Notes: generated by a model not told the origin, from the letters alone. DNA of 64,000 nucleotides from Osedax fenrisi (GCA_964019155.1 OZ025242.1:20205092-20269091); one strand, 5' to 3'. Positions 48,206-60,215 are shown, counted from the first letter of the stretch. Made by a program: numbers and translations.

Positions 48206-49030
48206 ACATAATAATTGTTAAATAACGTACGAACATATTTAAATAATCACCTGTAGGTCGTATACGGCCATCGCCCTTTAATATCGAATGTACCGCCCAC
48301 TGTATACAGTGTCACTATAGTCCTCGCTGACTCACTGACATGTGTCAGTGACTGATGACATATGTCCTCACCAACTGTTCACATCATTACACGCGTCATT
48401 TATTCACATCTGATGGCGATTAATGCATGTAGTAATGATGTTCTGTTATTAGAGTGTTTGCTGGCTCTACCGGTGCCTTTTCAAGCAGTATTTGTGGCAA
48501 TTGCCTCACTATTATTCCCCCCCCCCACTTTTACATTGTTGCCCACAAAATAAACACGTATTTTTATAATGAATGATATACTAAGCCTATTTACACCTAT
48601 AGGTGTATTTTTTCCTTGTTCTACATATACAATTAGTGACATGTGAGAGGTATGCTGAACGCTGGACTAGATAAGTCGTGGATATGTTCCTTAAATATAG
48701 GTCACACCTACACTGTTAGAAGTGTTAGAAGTAATGGTATTTCACACAAGTGATTAATGGTAATAACATGTGTCTCTAGAATAGAACCATTATAATGGTA
48801 ACATGCACACCAGTTTCAGTACTACCACTAAAACTGAAGATGTGTTTTAATGGTACTACATATTATTAAATTATTAGAACCATTAAATAAAAATGGTATT
48901 ACACATTATTAAATTATCGGAGATGTCTCTTAAAATATATTTACCTCTATAGAGGTAGCACCAAAGATGTGTATGTGTTACAGTATTTGACACGCGTACC
49001 ATGTATACATCCTATAGGTATACATGTATA
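48206..49030. other. Intergenic stretch, no gene recognised
   Basis: Contains TGACATGTGTCAGTGAC inverted words near 48335-48360, a poly-C run at 48519-48527, and loosely repeated AATGGTA/ACCATT words at 48720-48900. The frame at 48362-48553 has no family motif. Confidence 0.5.
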
Positions 49031-49033
49031 TAT

Positions 49034-49160
49034 CCTAATGTAGACGTTAATGTAGACGTTAATGTAGACACGTTAATGTAGACGTTAATGTAGACGTTAA
49101 TGTAGACGTTAATGTAGACATCCTAATGTAGACGTTAATGTAGACGTTAATGTAGACATG
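49034..49160. repeat. 12-bp tandem repeat
   Basis: About ten units of AATGTAGACGTT, interrupted by CACG and ATCCT variants. Confidence 0.92.
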
Positions 49161-49554
49161 TTATCGTCACTCCACGCGTGTGCACGCCGTGTATTTCTGA
49201 AAGCATTGTATACAATGTAATCTATATGTTATATTATATATGATCTCCTTTAATAGTGTGCTATACAATTCAAATCACGTGACTAGTAATTTATAATATT
49301 AGTTTTAAACTATTGTCGTGCTTTAATAATTGCCTCTATTAGGCACTTTATATATGATCATATTAATGTACTATAGTACTATAGTAATATATTACATTGC
49401 ATTATCAATGATATTACTTTTAAAACTTACAAATACATATTATTTTCTTATGTTCATATATATTGTATACGTTAATTTATATTCCATATATTATAAAAAA
49501 AAAGTTTAAACATTTGTTTATCTATTATATTATCATTATAATATATATTTTAGT

Positions 49555-49609
<55 letters not shown>

Positions 49610-49840
49610 CTTATCATTAATCGTATCAGGTATTAGAAGGTAGTCTATGTTAAAGTTATAACTTTATTAAATATGGATTTCTCTGGTAGAGGTTAGACAT
49701 ATATAGGTCACATATATAGGTCATTAGTCCTATAGTATATAATATATCAATATAATAATAACATTTACACATCATTACACAAATAAATATATATTTTCAT
49801 AACTGACTTTAATTGTATATATACTATAGTATAATCATAC

Positions 49841-49889
<49 letters not shown>

Positions 49890-50018
49890 ACGATATTTTA
49901 GTAATGCATATTATATACTAAAATTACCGTACGAAATATTAATTCCGTATACGGAATAGGTATACAATCGTGAATTAACGATTAACGTCGGAATAATAAT
50001 AACATCAATCGTCACTAG
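49161..50018. other. AT-rich stretch with two (TA)n runs
   Basis: (TA)n at 49557-49604 and 49845-49886. CACGTG at 49276-49281. This would be intron sequence upstream of the exon at 50019. Confidence 0.6.
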
Positions 50019-50761
50019 GAGGCGACGTTCCGACCGGAAACGTTCAGCGGAGGATCATCGTTACGACCGGAAACGCGGACACGCCCCACGAGGGCGCCAC
50101 GCGCTTCACGAATAACTCCTCGTCTCCGTTGAGAGTCGACGAAATCACGAAATACGACGTCGGCAGACGACCCGCCGTTAACCGCCGTCCGTCGCGTAGA
50201 ACAACCGCCGCCCCCTCGTCGTCTTCTTCTTCGTCTTCTTCGTCTTCTTCGTCTTCTTCTAAGATAGCCGATATCTGGGACGAGCTGAAACAGCCCACCT
50301 ACATACACTGCTACCTACACGACGTCACCGTACAGCACGACGGCGGCAGATACTCTGATGATTCGCTATTCCTACGCGACGAGTGCACGCTGACCCAGTG
50401 TTACACCAGCTACGCGGACGTCTATTACGCCGAGAGACGGGCGGTAAACGCCGGCGTAGGGATATACGTACCGCTGAGCTATTGTCACCGAACTACTTAC
50501 GCCGCGCCGCCGCCGCCGGGGAGTACTTATCGTCGCGTAGACTACGCGGTGAGTAGACCGCTTAACGTCGGAGGGGGCGTGCCCGAACGAAGGGCCAGTC
50601 GAGCGATCCCGATCGTGGATCCTAACCACGCCCCTAAAGAGGCGGTCGTTCGTAACAGCGAAACTAGTGTCCCTGAACCGGCGGAAGAACAATCTGGAAC
50701 GGAACAATTGAAAACAACAGAACAACAGAATACTGCGGAAGAAGAATCTAGAACAGAATAA
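50019..50761 (+). CDS. Terminal exon of an unrecognised gene, poly-serine, 246 residues
   Basis: A GC-rich island stands out from the AT-rich surroundings. The plus frame is open from 50003 to TAA at 50759-50761, with no ATG in it, so it must be joined to upstream exons; CACTAG at 50013-50018 is a plausible acceptor (phase 1). The protein has a PTGN/TTGN pair near the start, a basic Arg/Pro stretch, 15 consecutive serines (codons mixed TCG/TCT), then WDELKQPTYIHCYLHDVTVQ, a Tyr-rich segment, PPPPGSTYRRVDYAV and an acidic Glu/Thr/Gln tail (TEQLKTTEQQNTAEEESRTE). No known domain recognised. The Tyr- and Pro-rich, largely disordered composition would suit a cytoplasmic tail or adaptor, which is inference. 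The minus frames are shadows. Confidence 0.65.
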
Positions 50762-50866
50762 TTTAACAGCGGAAAAGCATCGAATAACATAAATCTGAGG
50801 TTTGTGATTTAAATAATATTTTACGAAGGCGTGTTCACCTTATAATTATCATCCTTTCACTTATAC

Positions 50867-50917
<51 letters not shown>

Positions 50918-50969
50918 TTAAAGTAGGTCCATGATAAATAGTATATGTATTAATATACTATATTGTTAG

Positions 50970-51017
<48 letters not shown>

Positions 51018-51653
51018 TATTATTAATGATAATAAAAGTATAATTAGGTAATGCATTTATATTTTAATTTTTATATTAAAAGATTATTTTATTGATTATA
51101 TTTTTAAAAATAATTTTAAACTATTAACCTTATATGTCCGCTTCATAAATATATCTTTGTTTGATGTATACTGCAGTATATTGAATAGCATTTTATTCAA
51201 TACAAATATAACAAATGTTATATTTGAGTATTTTATAACATCATAAAATAATGAGGTGTGAGAAATATGATGTCAACATATTCTAAAGAGAGATTTCATA
51301 GATTATTAGAAATTATAAATAATAAAAATAAAAATTATATTATCCGACTAAAAAAATGTAATATTAATTTTCAAATTAGATCAAATTTGATATCGAACAA
51401 TTTAGTTCTATTCCAAAATTGTATCTATAGTGGTATACCACTGTTAAATAAGTAATTGCTATTGTAAGTCATTGCACTACTATAGTAGTAGATATATGAA
51501 ATTTAATTTAGTTTTCAAGGAAAAAAATCAAAATATATTTATATATAAATTAAATATATACATATTAAATTATATAAAATGTTAATTTATATAATGTTGA
51601 AAATTATCCTTACATTAATATATAATATATAATGTATAATATGTAAAATAATG

Positions 51654-51700
<47 letters not shown>

Positions 51701-51933
51701 ATATTATTATTTATATTATTAAATATCATACAGATAAGGCACATGAAGGGAAATCGCAATGACTTTTATTATGAATGAAATAAAATAATAAAATGCCCTC
51801 GTATTGTGATTATTATTTAATAATGCTCGGTATATAATGTATTACCTAATTGATAAAACAAATGATATATTATAAGGTAAACGAAGCTTTTGTATAATGT
51901 TACATATATTAAAGTTATACACTACGAAGAGAA

Positions 51934-51991
<58 letters not shown>

Positions 51992-52145
51992 GTATACACA
52001 CATATACACACATATACACACATATACACACACGTATACACACATACGTATATTTTTGTATGTTCTAATTAGTATGGAATTTTAATTATATAATAATACT
52101 TGAATATTTGATATGATAAAGTTAAATGTGTATACACAATGTACT
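50762..52145. other. AT-rich stretch with several (TA)n runs
   Basis: (TA)n at 50868-50915, 50971-51012, 51658-51695 and 51938-51985. The last runs into (CACACATATA)n-like repeats to 52050. A low-complexity plus frame at 51258-51455 (LLEIINNKNKNYIIRLKKCN) hints at a decayed LINE end, but is not enough to call. Confidence 0.6.
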
Positions 52146-52154
52146 ATAGCACAC

Positions 52155-52690
52155 GGGACATAACTGTAGGACATCACTGTAGGACATCACTATAGGACAT
52201 CACTGTAGGACATCACTGTAGGACATCACTATAGGACATCACTATAGGACATCACTGTAGGACATCGCTGTAGGACATCACTGTAGGACATCGCTGTAGG
52301 ACATCACAGTAGGACATCACTGTAGGACATCACTGTAGGACATCACTGTAGGACATCGCTGTAGGACATCACTGTAGGACATCACTGTAGGACATCGCTG
52401 TAGGACATCACTGTAGGACATCGCTGTAGGACATCACTGTAGGACATCACTGTAGGACATCACAGTAGGACATCGCTGTAGGACATCGCTGTAGGACATC
52501 GCTGTAGGTCATCGCTGTAGGACATCACTTTAGGACATTACTGTAGGACATTACTGTAGGACATCACTGTAGGACATCACTGTAGGACATCGCTGTATGA
52601 CATCGCTGTAGGAAATCACTGTAGGACATCACTATAGGACATTACTGTAGGACATCACTGTAGGACATCATTGTAGGAAATTACTGTATG
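52155..52690 (+). repeat. 13-bp minisatellite
   Basis: About 41 units of AGGACATCACTGT with variants CGCTGT, CACTATA, CACAGT and TTACTGT. Degeneration increases toward the right edge (ATGACATCG, AGGAAATCA). Confidence 0.97.
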
Positions 52691-52785
52691 TATCTTCACC
52701 TACCTATATACATTTTTACATTAACGATACATATAAATTACTCTATCTAATTTCCTATGTAATAACTAACATATCTATTACTATT

Positions 52786-52835
<50 letters not shown>

Positions 52836-54589
52836 TCTTAAGGGACCACCTTCAGGCGATGAATGTAAATATATATATATATGAAATACCAACATTTTTT
52901 AAAACTATCAAACTTAAATGGTGTTATATATTTATATAATATATTATATATTAATTATGTATAAAATATAATTAGGTAGTACACGATTATTTTTTTTATA
53001 TTTATCAATTAAATTTTAAATATTGTTTTATAATAGTTAAATTTGTACTTCACATGGATTCACCTATGATGTAAATTCCATATGTTAACATAAGATAATT
53101 ATCATGTTATCATTAACCTGTGCCTTTTGTAATTTGTTTTGTTTGTAGGCCTACCTATTGGAGTATACTCCAATAAAATCCTTATGATTATTTCTTTCTC
53201 GTCTATATATCACGTACTATCTAAATATTAAGATAGCACATTAATATTATTTATTACCGCCATTATCAACATTAAAATGTATTGTCATACTTCGCTAGTT
53301 GACATTATTCCACAAAGTAACATACGCAAGTTCTGCATAATATTGAAGTCTTAAATTCTAGCATTTTATTGAATAAATACGTCGCCTTAAGGCAAAATAA
53401 ATGTATTAATAATTAATAATTTACGTAATATTTTTATCACTTATTATATCAGATATAACTTATATAATTATAGGAAATCCACAATAGAGTGCAATAACAG
53501 TAGGCAACCTATATATTTGTGATGATGATATATGATGATATATCCGATAAGTTTTTTTTTAAAACATGTCTTCCTTTCTTTAATCTAGATATTACTATAT
53601 TCTATAATTAGCTGGCCTAAATAAATTATATTGTTTTTGCATGAAAGCAAATAATGTTGCTACAATTTTCGAAGATTCAACGGCATTTTTCCAAATAGAT
53701 ATAAGGAATGTATAGCGCGTGGACTTGTAGTTTATTATGATATATCGCATTCCGTTGAATCTTCCAAACATATTGTAGGCATTTTTATAAATTTGAGATC
53801 CATAATATTTTATATTTATATTATTATTTAAAAAAATTCTAATAAAAAATTACCTAAATCTTGACTAGTGTGATAATGACTCTCTATAGAGTACTCCCTA
53901 TGTATACGTATCTATATGTATATGTATCTATAGAGTATGTATAGAGTACGTATACGTATACAGAAGCATTCAATAATCATAGATATATATAGATAGATAG
54001 ATAGATCAAAAGTTTATTGAATTACTAATTATATATAAAGAAAGATATGATTATATATATAAGTATATCATTATATAAAATATATAAAAAAAATATATAA
54101 ATGTGATAACAGTAAGACAAAACGACACGATAAAAAAAACAAGAAATAAATGGAGAAGTAAAATAAAAATAAAATATTAGATTATACGATATGATGTTGT
54201 TTTAATAATACGCATGTAGGATGTACGTATGATGTACGTAATGTACCTTACTTGGTATATATGATAACGATTGTTAATCTAGATGTGATATGTAGGTCCT
54301 ATGGGGTTGAATCAACCTATATATAATAATATTTGTAATGTCTTCAATTATTTAGTTCTCACCTGTTTTCAAATACTAATGTCGCTATTAATAGCCACAA
54401 TTATATATATGTATACGTAAATATAGAGGAGGGTGATGTAACTGTACACATTAATATATCCTACTAAGTACTATAGTAGTTACATATAGCATTATAGTAC
54501 TTAGTTTAGGTACCGATAGGTACCTATTGACTAATTGCAACATTGTATTAGTCTATTGATTTTAATTATATATAGGTAAATATATTAAC
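52691..54589. other. AT-rich stretch with a foldback
   Basis: (TA)n at 52789-52827. An 18-bp palindrome ATTGGAGTATACTCCAAT at about 53157. A foldback at 53665-53780: GAAGATTCAACGGCATT facing AATGCGATATATC by way of ATTCCGTTGAATCTTCC, with CTACAAT words outside both arms. TATACGTA repeats at 53890-53960. No gene. Confidence 0.6.
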
Positions 54590-54735
54590 CTGTGCCGTCG
54601 AGTCGTATCCGACCCCTAGCAACATCGATGACAGCAGCTCTCCAACTCCTCCTAGACCTTAGGCTCGAATCATGTTGTAGATAGTACCATGGAAGTTTTT
54701 CTTTATGCTATCTAGCCATCTTTGCCGTGGTCTCC

Positions 54736-55967
54736 CTATGCTTCTATAACCCCCCATTCTTCCACAAGCCTGATCTTTGTTCTGAGGGTAATTCCTCTAT
54801 CTTTCCAGATTTTCGTTAGTCCCCCCATTGCAGATCTACCCATTGCTAACCTTCTGCGTATTTCCTTCTCATAGAATCCATCCTTGGTTATTAGAGATCC
54901 CAAAAAAATAAAGTGCGACACTACTTCAATATGCTTTCCATTTACTACCATTTCTCCTTGGTCTTCAGTCATCATTACTTTAGTTTTACCTACATTTAGA
55001 TATAGACCTGCCTTTTCACTAGCCAACTTTACTCTTTCCATAATTGCTATTAGATCGTTTTTAGTTTCAGCGATCAATGTTGTGTCGTCAGCATATCTCA
55101 AGTTAGTAATCATTCTACCTCCAATACTGATTCCCCCATCCCAATCTTCTAATGCCTTTCTCATTATGTTTTCTGCATATATGTTAAACAGTAGGGGGGA
55201 TAAAATACATCCTTGTCTTACCCCTTTCCCTATGTTTATAGTATCAGTTTCACCGAATTCTGTTATTATAGTGGCTTCTTGTTTCGTATAGAGCTTTTGC
55301 AGTAGTACTATTAGGTGAACAGGAACTCCCATTTCTTTGAGTATCACCCATAGTCTCTCATGATCTACGCAGTCGAAGGCCTTTTTATAATCGATGAAAC
55401 ACATATACACATTCCTGTTGTGTTCTTTAGCTGTTTCCATCATCCACCGCAAATTAGCTATATGATATTTTGTTCCTCTTCCTTTTCTAAAACCTGCTTG
55501 TTCAATAGGTAGTTCTGGGATAAGAAATGTTCTAATCTTTTCTGAATAATTCGAAGAAATATCTTGCTAGCATGAGATATCTGAGCAATAGTACGATAGT
55601 TCCCACATTCTTTATTATCTCCTTTCTTGTATATCGGGAGATAAATAGATTTCTTCCAATCTCTTGGCCATTCATTAGTCCTCCATACGTTATTGAAAAG
55701 AATTAACAGTATTTTTATAGATGCATCTACACCTGCTTTCAGAATCTATATAGGTATACCATCACATACAGATGATTTCCGATTTGATATATGCTTGATA
55801 GCGTCCTTTACCTCTGTCTCTAGTATATGAGGTTCATCTTCATATCTAGTTTCGGGAAAAGTATCAGTAATTTTAGGATCTCTTCTGTAGAGCTCTTCTG
55901 TGTATTGTTGCCATCTAATTTTTACTTCTCTTTCTTCAGTAGCGGTATTTCCGGAACTTAGATTCAT
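54736..55967 (-). pseudogene. RTE-like LINE reverse-transcriptase domain, interrupted
   Basis: Order on the minus strand: RWQQYTEELY and KHISNRKSSVCDGIPI (55967-55746, stop), a stretch with GNYRTI and SHASKI in broken frame (55745-55453), then FIDYKKAFDCVDH, GVRQGCILSPLLFN and RYADDTTLIAE (55452-54736). Active-site YADD is intact. The end reads into the C-terminal region out of frame because of an internal deletion. Pseudogene. Confidence 0.88.
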
Positions 55968-56282
55968 TACTCCGCATCTAGCTGTGTATGATCCAGTTAT
56001 ATCTTTTATTTCCTTATATAGATCTCTTGTTCTTCCCTTTATATTGTTTTCTTCTATTTTTCTACATGTCTCTCTTAAATTTATCTCCTTATCATACCTT
56101 GCTTTTTTTTGAAATTCTGCATTTAGTTTTTTATATTTTTCTATTTCACCTTTTCTTTTTGCCTCTCTTCTTTCCTCCGCTATTTTTATTGTTTCTTCGG
56201 TTAACTATTTTGTAACTTTCCTCTTCTTTACTTTTGGTATCCATTTCTCAGCCGTCTCTATCACAGCATCACGTATATCAAT

Positions 56283-57145
56283 CTATAAATCTTCAGGATT
56301 TTTGTCATCTACTTGTAGTATGCTGAATCTATTCTTGAGTTCTACAGTATATTTCGTATCAATATTTTCTAGATCATATTTTGGAGTAGTCTTATTTCTT
56401 TTAGTTTGTTTGAGCTTTATCTTGACTCTAGCTATTAACAAATTGTGATCTGTGCCACAGTCTGCTCCAGGGATAGTTGTTACTCTTTTTATAGAGCTTT
56501 TCCATCGACCTGTACATAATATATAATCAATCTGGTTTCTAGTAATTTTATCCGGTGACTTCCAAGTATATAGTCTTCTTGCATGTTGCTTGAACATTGT
56601 ATTCATAACAACAAGACTATTTCTACTACAAAAATCTACCATTGTATCACCTCTTTCATTTCTAGTCCCCAGTCCAAAACCACCAGTTACCCCAGCTGTT
56701 TTTTGTTTACCCACTTTGGCATTCCAATAGCCAATGACATACATGATGTCACCTTTTGGAGTTATATCGATTGCTTTTTGTAGGGCATCGTAGAAATAAT
56801 CCATCTCCTCTTCATCTGATGTTGAAGTGGGAGCGTATACTTGTATGAATGTGAAATTTATAGGTTTACCTTGGATACGTATTGTTATTATTCTGTCACT
56901 TATAGGATTGAACCCAAGAACACATTTTTTTATTTTTTCTGTGCATATGAATGCCACCCCTTTTCTTTCAATTTTATCGTTTCCACTAAAATATACTGAA
57001 TAGTCATCAGATTTTACTTGTCCTATCCCCTTCCACTTCGTTTCACTTATTCCCATTAAATCTATCCCATTCCTTCCCATTTCCCTTGTAATAATTTGTG
57101 TATTTCCATTATTCATTGTTCTGACATTCCATGTCGCTATAGGTA
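56283..57145 (-). pseudogene. RTE-like LINE endonuclease domain
   Basis: An AP-type endonuclease frame. ATWNVRTM starts it, GISETKWKG holds the metal-binding Glu, FIQVYAPTS follows, and RNQIDYIL and GTDHNLL close it. In the GDWNAKVG motif the catalytic Asp is Tyr (IGYWNAKVG, near 56725), which should abolish nicking. The frame ends at 56283 and coding resumes only in pieces. It would cut target DNA to prime reverse transcription in the intact family. Confidence 0.88.
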
Positions 57146-57150
57146 TACTT

Positions 57151-57208
57151 ATATTTTTTTTAAATTGTAGGTAGCTATTAATATCTGTGTGTAAATATAT
57201 AGATATAG

Positions 57209-57245
<37 letters not shown>

Positions 57246-57480
57246 TTAATAATATTAGTTTCAATAAATATCAATACAATGTATATCCGTAATAGTCCGT
57301 TGAAAAATAGACTATAGTCTATTTTTAAATTATAATTTATAAAAATAAATCTAATCATTTACATCATTTACAGAATGTCATCAATATAACCATTATTAAA
57401 AACTATATAGTTGTCTGCTATTAGCATAAGATAGAATAGAATATATATATATACACATTTGTACTCTTTATTTATATTTA
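57151..57480. other. AT-rich gap between the RTE-like LINE and the Gypsy remnant
   Basis: (TA)n at 57205-57241 and AT-rich DNA. Nothing else recognised. Confidence 0.7.
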
Positions 57481-57741
57481 TATTGTCATTTGGAAAAAAA
57501 AACCATACACTACGGACGGAGTTTGCGGAGTTAGCGGAGCGGATTGAACGCAGACTGTAAAGAGAAAAGAGGAGTGGAAGTCACCGATTATTTGCGTCGT
57601 ATTATTATCAGATTGGGTTCGTTATAGATTTCCGCGTTTACATTAATTTTTTTACTTTTGATAACAATAATTCAGATTATATTATTTGCTACGCGATACA
57701 TAGTGCTACTCCTATAAGATTATTTTAGTATACTCTATTTT

Positions 57742-58953
57742 ATGAATTTACGTAGTGGTTTAGTTGTAAATATGGAAAAGAGTTATGTAAGATTAAGTAA
57801 GTTCAATGGGGTGATAATTGATCTTGTTAAGAGTGGAATAGGAAATACGTTAAATAACGTACTGATAGATGGGGTATTGATGGAGAAAAAAATCCCTGGT
57901 ATAGATGGACACAGGGTAATGGTACCGAAATCATTAGTAGGGACATTACTGAAGGGGGTGCATGATAACAACGGGCACCAGGGAGTTGATAGAGTTATTG
58001 CACGTATTAATTTGAAGTTTAATTGTCCGGGGAAATACAGGGACGTTAGAAGTCATATACGGTCATGTGAAGAATGTAATATGTGTAAATTAGGAGATGG
58101 GAAAGTCGAAATGGGTAGGTTAAGAGCAGATAAACCTTTAGATTTAGTATGTATCGATTTTTTAACAGTAGATAAGTCAACATATGGGAGAGAACATATT
58201 TTAGTAATAACAGACTGTTATACAAAATTCTCAAAAGCGATACCGACTAGGGATCAATTAGCAATAACGGTGGCGAAAATATTAATGAATGAATGGTTTT
58301 TTAATTTTGGTATACCGAATAGAATACATTCGGATATGGGTAGGAATTTTGTGTCTGCGGTAGTGAGAGAAATCTGTAGTAGTTTTGGGATTAAACGTAG
58401 TACAACGACTCCATACCACCCTATGGGCAATGGCCAAGTCGAAATGTTCAATAGAACACTATTGGGGCTCATTAGAACGTTATCTAGGGAAGAACGGGGC
58501 AAATGGCCAATACATTTGAATAAGTTGATACATTCCTATAATACAATGCCACATACATCGACAGGTTATAGTCCGTTTTATTTAATGTTTAATAGAGAAG
58601 ATAGGATACCAACTGAGGAAACTTTAGTAGGATAGGGGACAATAACGACAGATTGGGTCAGAGAGGTAAATAAGAAATATAGGGAAGTTAGAAATAAGGT
58701 AAATAAATCATTAGAAGAGGCGTGGAATAGAAGGGTAGGAGATCATAACGGTAGAGCGAGAGCGTTAAAGTTAGACAGTGGGGATTTGGTGAGGATAAAA
58801 GAGAGAGTGTTAGGTCGAAGACAATTATCTAGATTATGGTCAGAGAAAATTTGGAGGGTAGTACGAAAATTTGATAATATTAAAGCTTATGAGATTAGAC
58901 GGGGCGACGATTTTAGAGTAGAACACAGAACAAATATAAAACTTAGTGAGTGA
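57742..58953 (+). CDS. Gypsy-type integrase, one in-frame TAG
   Basis: 297 codons from ATG 57742 to TAG 58633, then open in the same frame to TGA 58951-58953 (about 400 codons). Zinc-binding H74, H79, C109 and C112 form the HHCC domain. The catalytic triad is D139 (VCIDF), D198 (HSDMGRNF) and E234 (NGQVEMFNR), with the canonical 35-residue spacing between the last two. After the TAG come a SGDLVRIKER segment and HRTNIKL, resembling the C-terminal DNA-binding module. Family role: inserts element DNA into chromosomes. The stop removes only the C-terminal module. No close neighbour suggests a host function, but the absence of the rest of pol makes domestication worth testing. Confidence 0.88.
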
Positions 58954-58997
58954 AGTTTTAAAATGTTATAAATGTACATTTTAAAAATTAGAAGGGG

Positions 58998-59564
58998 TGT
59001 ATGTAACAGACTAACATCTGGTTATATGGTTGTATAGTTGTTTTTAAGTTTATATTATATATTTTTAATTAGTTATTTTATTTAGTTGTGTATTATGTAA
59101 TAATTATAAATGTTAATTTAATCTAGTGATTTTTGTGTTTTTAGTTAATGTTATTTAGTTTATTATATATTTTTAATTAGTTTTTATTTTTGTTTTCTGT
59201 TATGTAATAATTAAAAGTAGAAATGTTGATTGTATATATATTGATTTTTGTGTTTTTTATCTAGGGTTATTTAGTGTATAGAATTGGTTAGACCAATGAA
59301 CCATCGCGAAGAAGTAATATAATCTGAACCATATTAGATTTAATAATATTCTTTCATTTCTGATTATACCTTGACACGTGGAGGTTTGTAAAACATTATA
59401 TTATAATATATTTATTCCATATTATAATTCTGTATATATGTTTTATAACTGATTTAGTGTATAGTTTTTCTTGTTTTTGATTTATGAATAAAGAATAAAT
59501 ACAACGTTCCCCTATCATAATTGAGTGGTGTTTTATTTGTTTCATTAAATTCGACCCTCATTAT

Positions 59565-59568
<4 letters not shown>
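58998..59568 (+). mobile_element. 3' LTR of the Gypsy remnant
   Basis: Starts TGTATGTAACAGAC right after a purine-rich tract and ends CCCTCATTATTACA, the usual TG...CA form, 571 bp. Polyadenylation signals AATAAA near 59485. Contains internal near-repeats (TATTATATATTTTTAATTAG at about 59050 and 59160). A (TA)n tract follows at once. Confidence 0.75.
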
Positions 59569-59610
<42 letters not shown>

Positions 59611-59613
<3 letters not shown>

Positions 59614-59905
59614 CCTGTGTAGCTCAGTGGCTAAGGCGTCAGACACACAAGCAGTAGGACACGGGTTCGACCCTCGTCCGGACCATTAATTAATTTTATA
59701 AAATGGGTCTTAAAATATTATTTAGAAGTGATCTTATATAATTGTGTATAAATAAATGATCGGCTCTCGTTGAAACCATTGATGCCTTAACATGAGAGCG
59801 GCTTCGAAGGGACATTAGAGCCATATATGGTTATAAGTGAAAACTTCATCTAAGTTCCTGGACGGGATGAAAGGACTCCACCAAATAAAAATAACAAATA
59901 ACAAA
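59611..59905 (+). mobile_element. tRNA-derived SINE, full-length copy
   Basis: A box TAGCTCAGTGGCTAAGG, B box GGGTTCGACCC, same body as 7319-7635 and an A-rich tail CCAAATAAAAATAACAAATAAC. (TA)n on both sides (59569-59608 and 59905-59920). Closest of the four copies to a consensus. Confidence 0.9.
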
Positions 59906-59980
59906 TATATATATATATTTATGCATACATATATGTACTTTAATGTAACTACCTATACATTACTAAATATTACTTAATAT

Positions 59981-60025
59981 TACCAATACCTCCTATAACC
60001 TCCTAGGTTATAGGAGGTATTGGTA
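59981..60025. repeat. Palindrome with 20-bp perfect arms
   Basis: TACCAATACCTCCTATAACC, loop TCCTA, then its reverse complement. Shares CCTCCTATAACC with 8108-8195. Confidence 0.92.
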
Positions 60026-60215
60026 TTACTAATTAGTAATCTTTAAATAGTACATTATATTGTAATCTTTAGGTGAACCTAAATGTGATTCCTTATATTT
60101 TAGTCGTAATATTAATTAGGCTTATCATAATTAATTAAAATAAGTAGGATATTAAAATATATAAATATTTATAAATGATACCTTTACATAAATCTACATA
60201 CATATTTATTGAGTA

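Larger units (their letters stand above)
54590..57150 (-). mobile_element. RTE-like LINE, near full length but broken
   Basis: Reads on the minus strand from ATWNVRTM (57145) through endonuclease and reverse transcriptase to the 3' end GGCACAGGTTAATATA (54590). The 3' part matches the nested fragment at 32075-32463. About 300 bp present there, between the LRTKIRLV and GGYRS regions, is absent here, so this copy has an internal deletion as well as stops and frameshifts. Its 5' UTR seems missing. Inactive. Confidence 0.9.
57480..59568 (+). mobile_element. Ty3/Gypsy LTR element remnant: leader, integrase, 3' LTR
   Basis: A GC-richer leader (57510-57660), an integrase frame (57742-58953), a purine tract AAAATTAGAAGGGG at 58984-58997 and a 3' LTR to 59568. 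Gag, protease, reverse transcriptase and RNase H are absent and no 5' LTR is seen, so most of the element was deleted. The frame opens with MNLRSG, a style common at Gypsy gag starts, suggesting that the deletion fused a gag start to integrase. It faces opposite to the LINE at its left. Confidence 0.85.

Noticed and set aside
48349..48372. Hammerhead ribozyme core (CTGATGA word)
   Set aside because: No GAAA partner and no three-stem arrangement nearby.
50015..50308. Minus-strand Arg-run and Glu/Asp-run frames
   Set aside because: Shadows of the serine codon run in the longer plus-strand exon; neither has a better start or motif.
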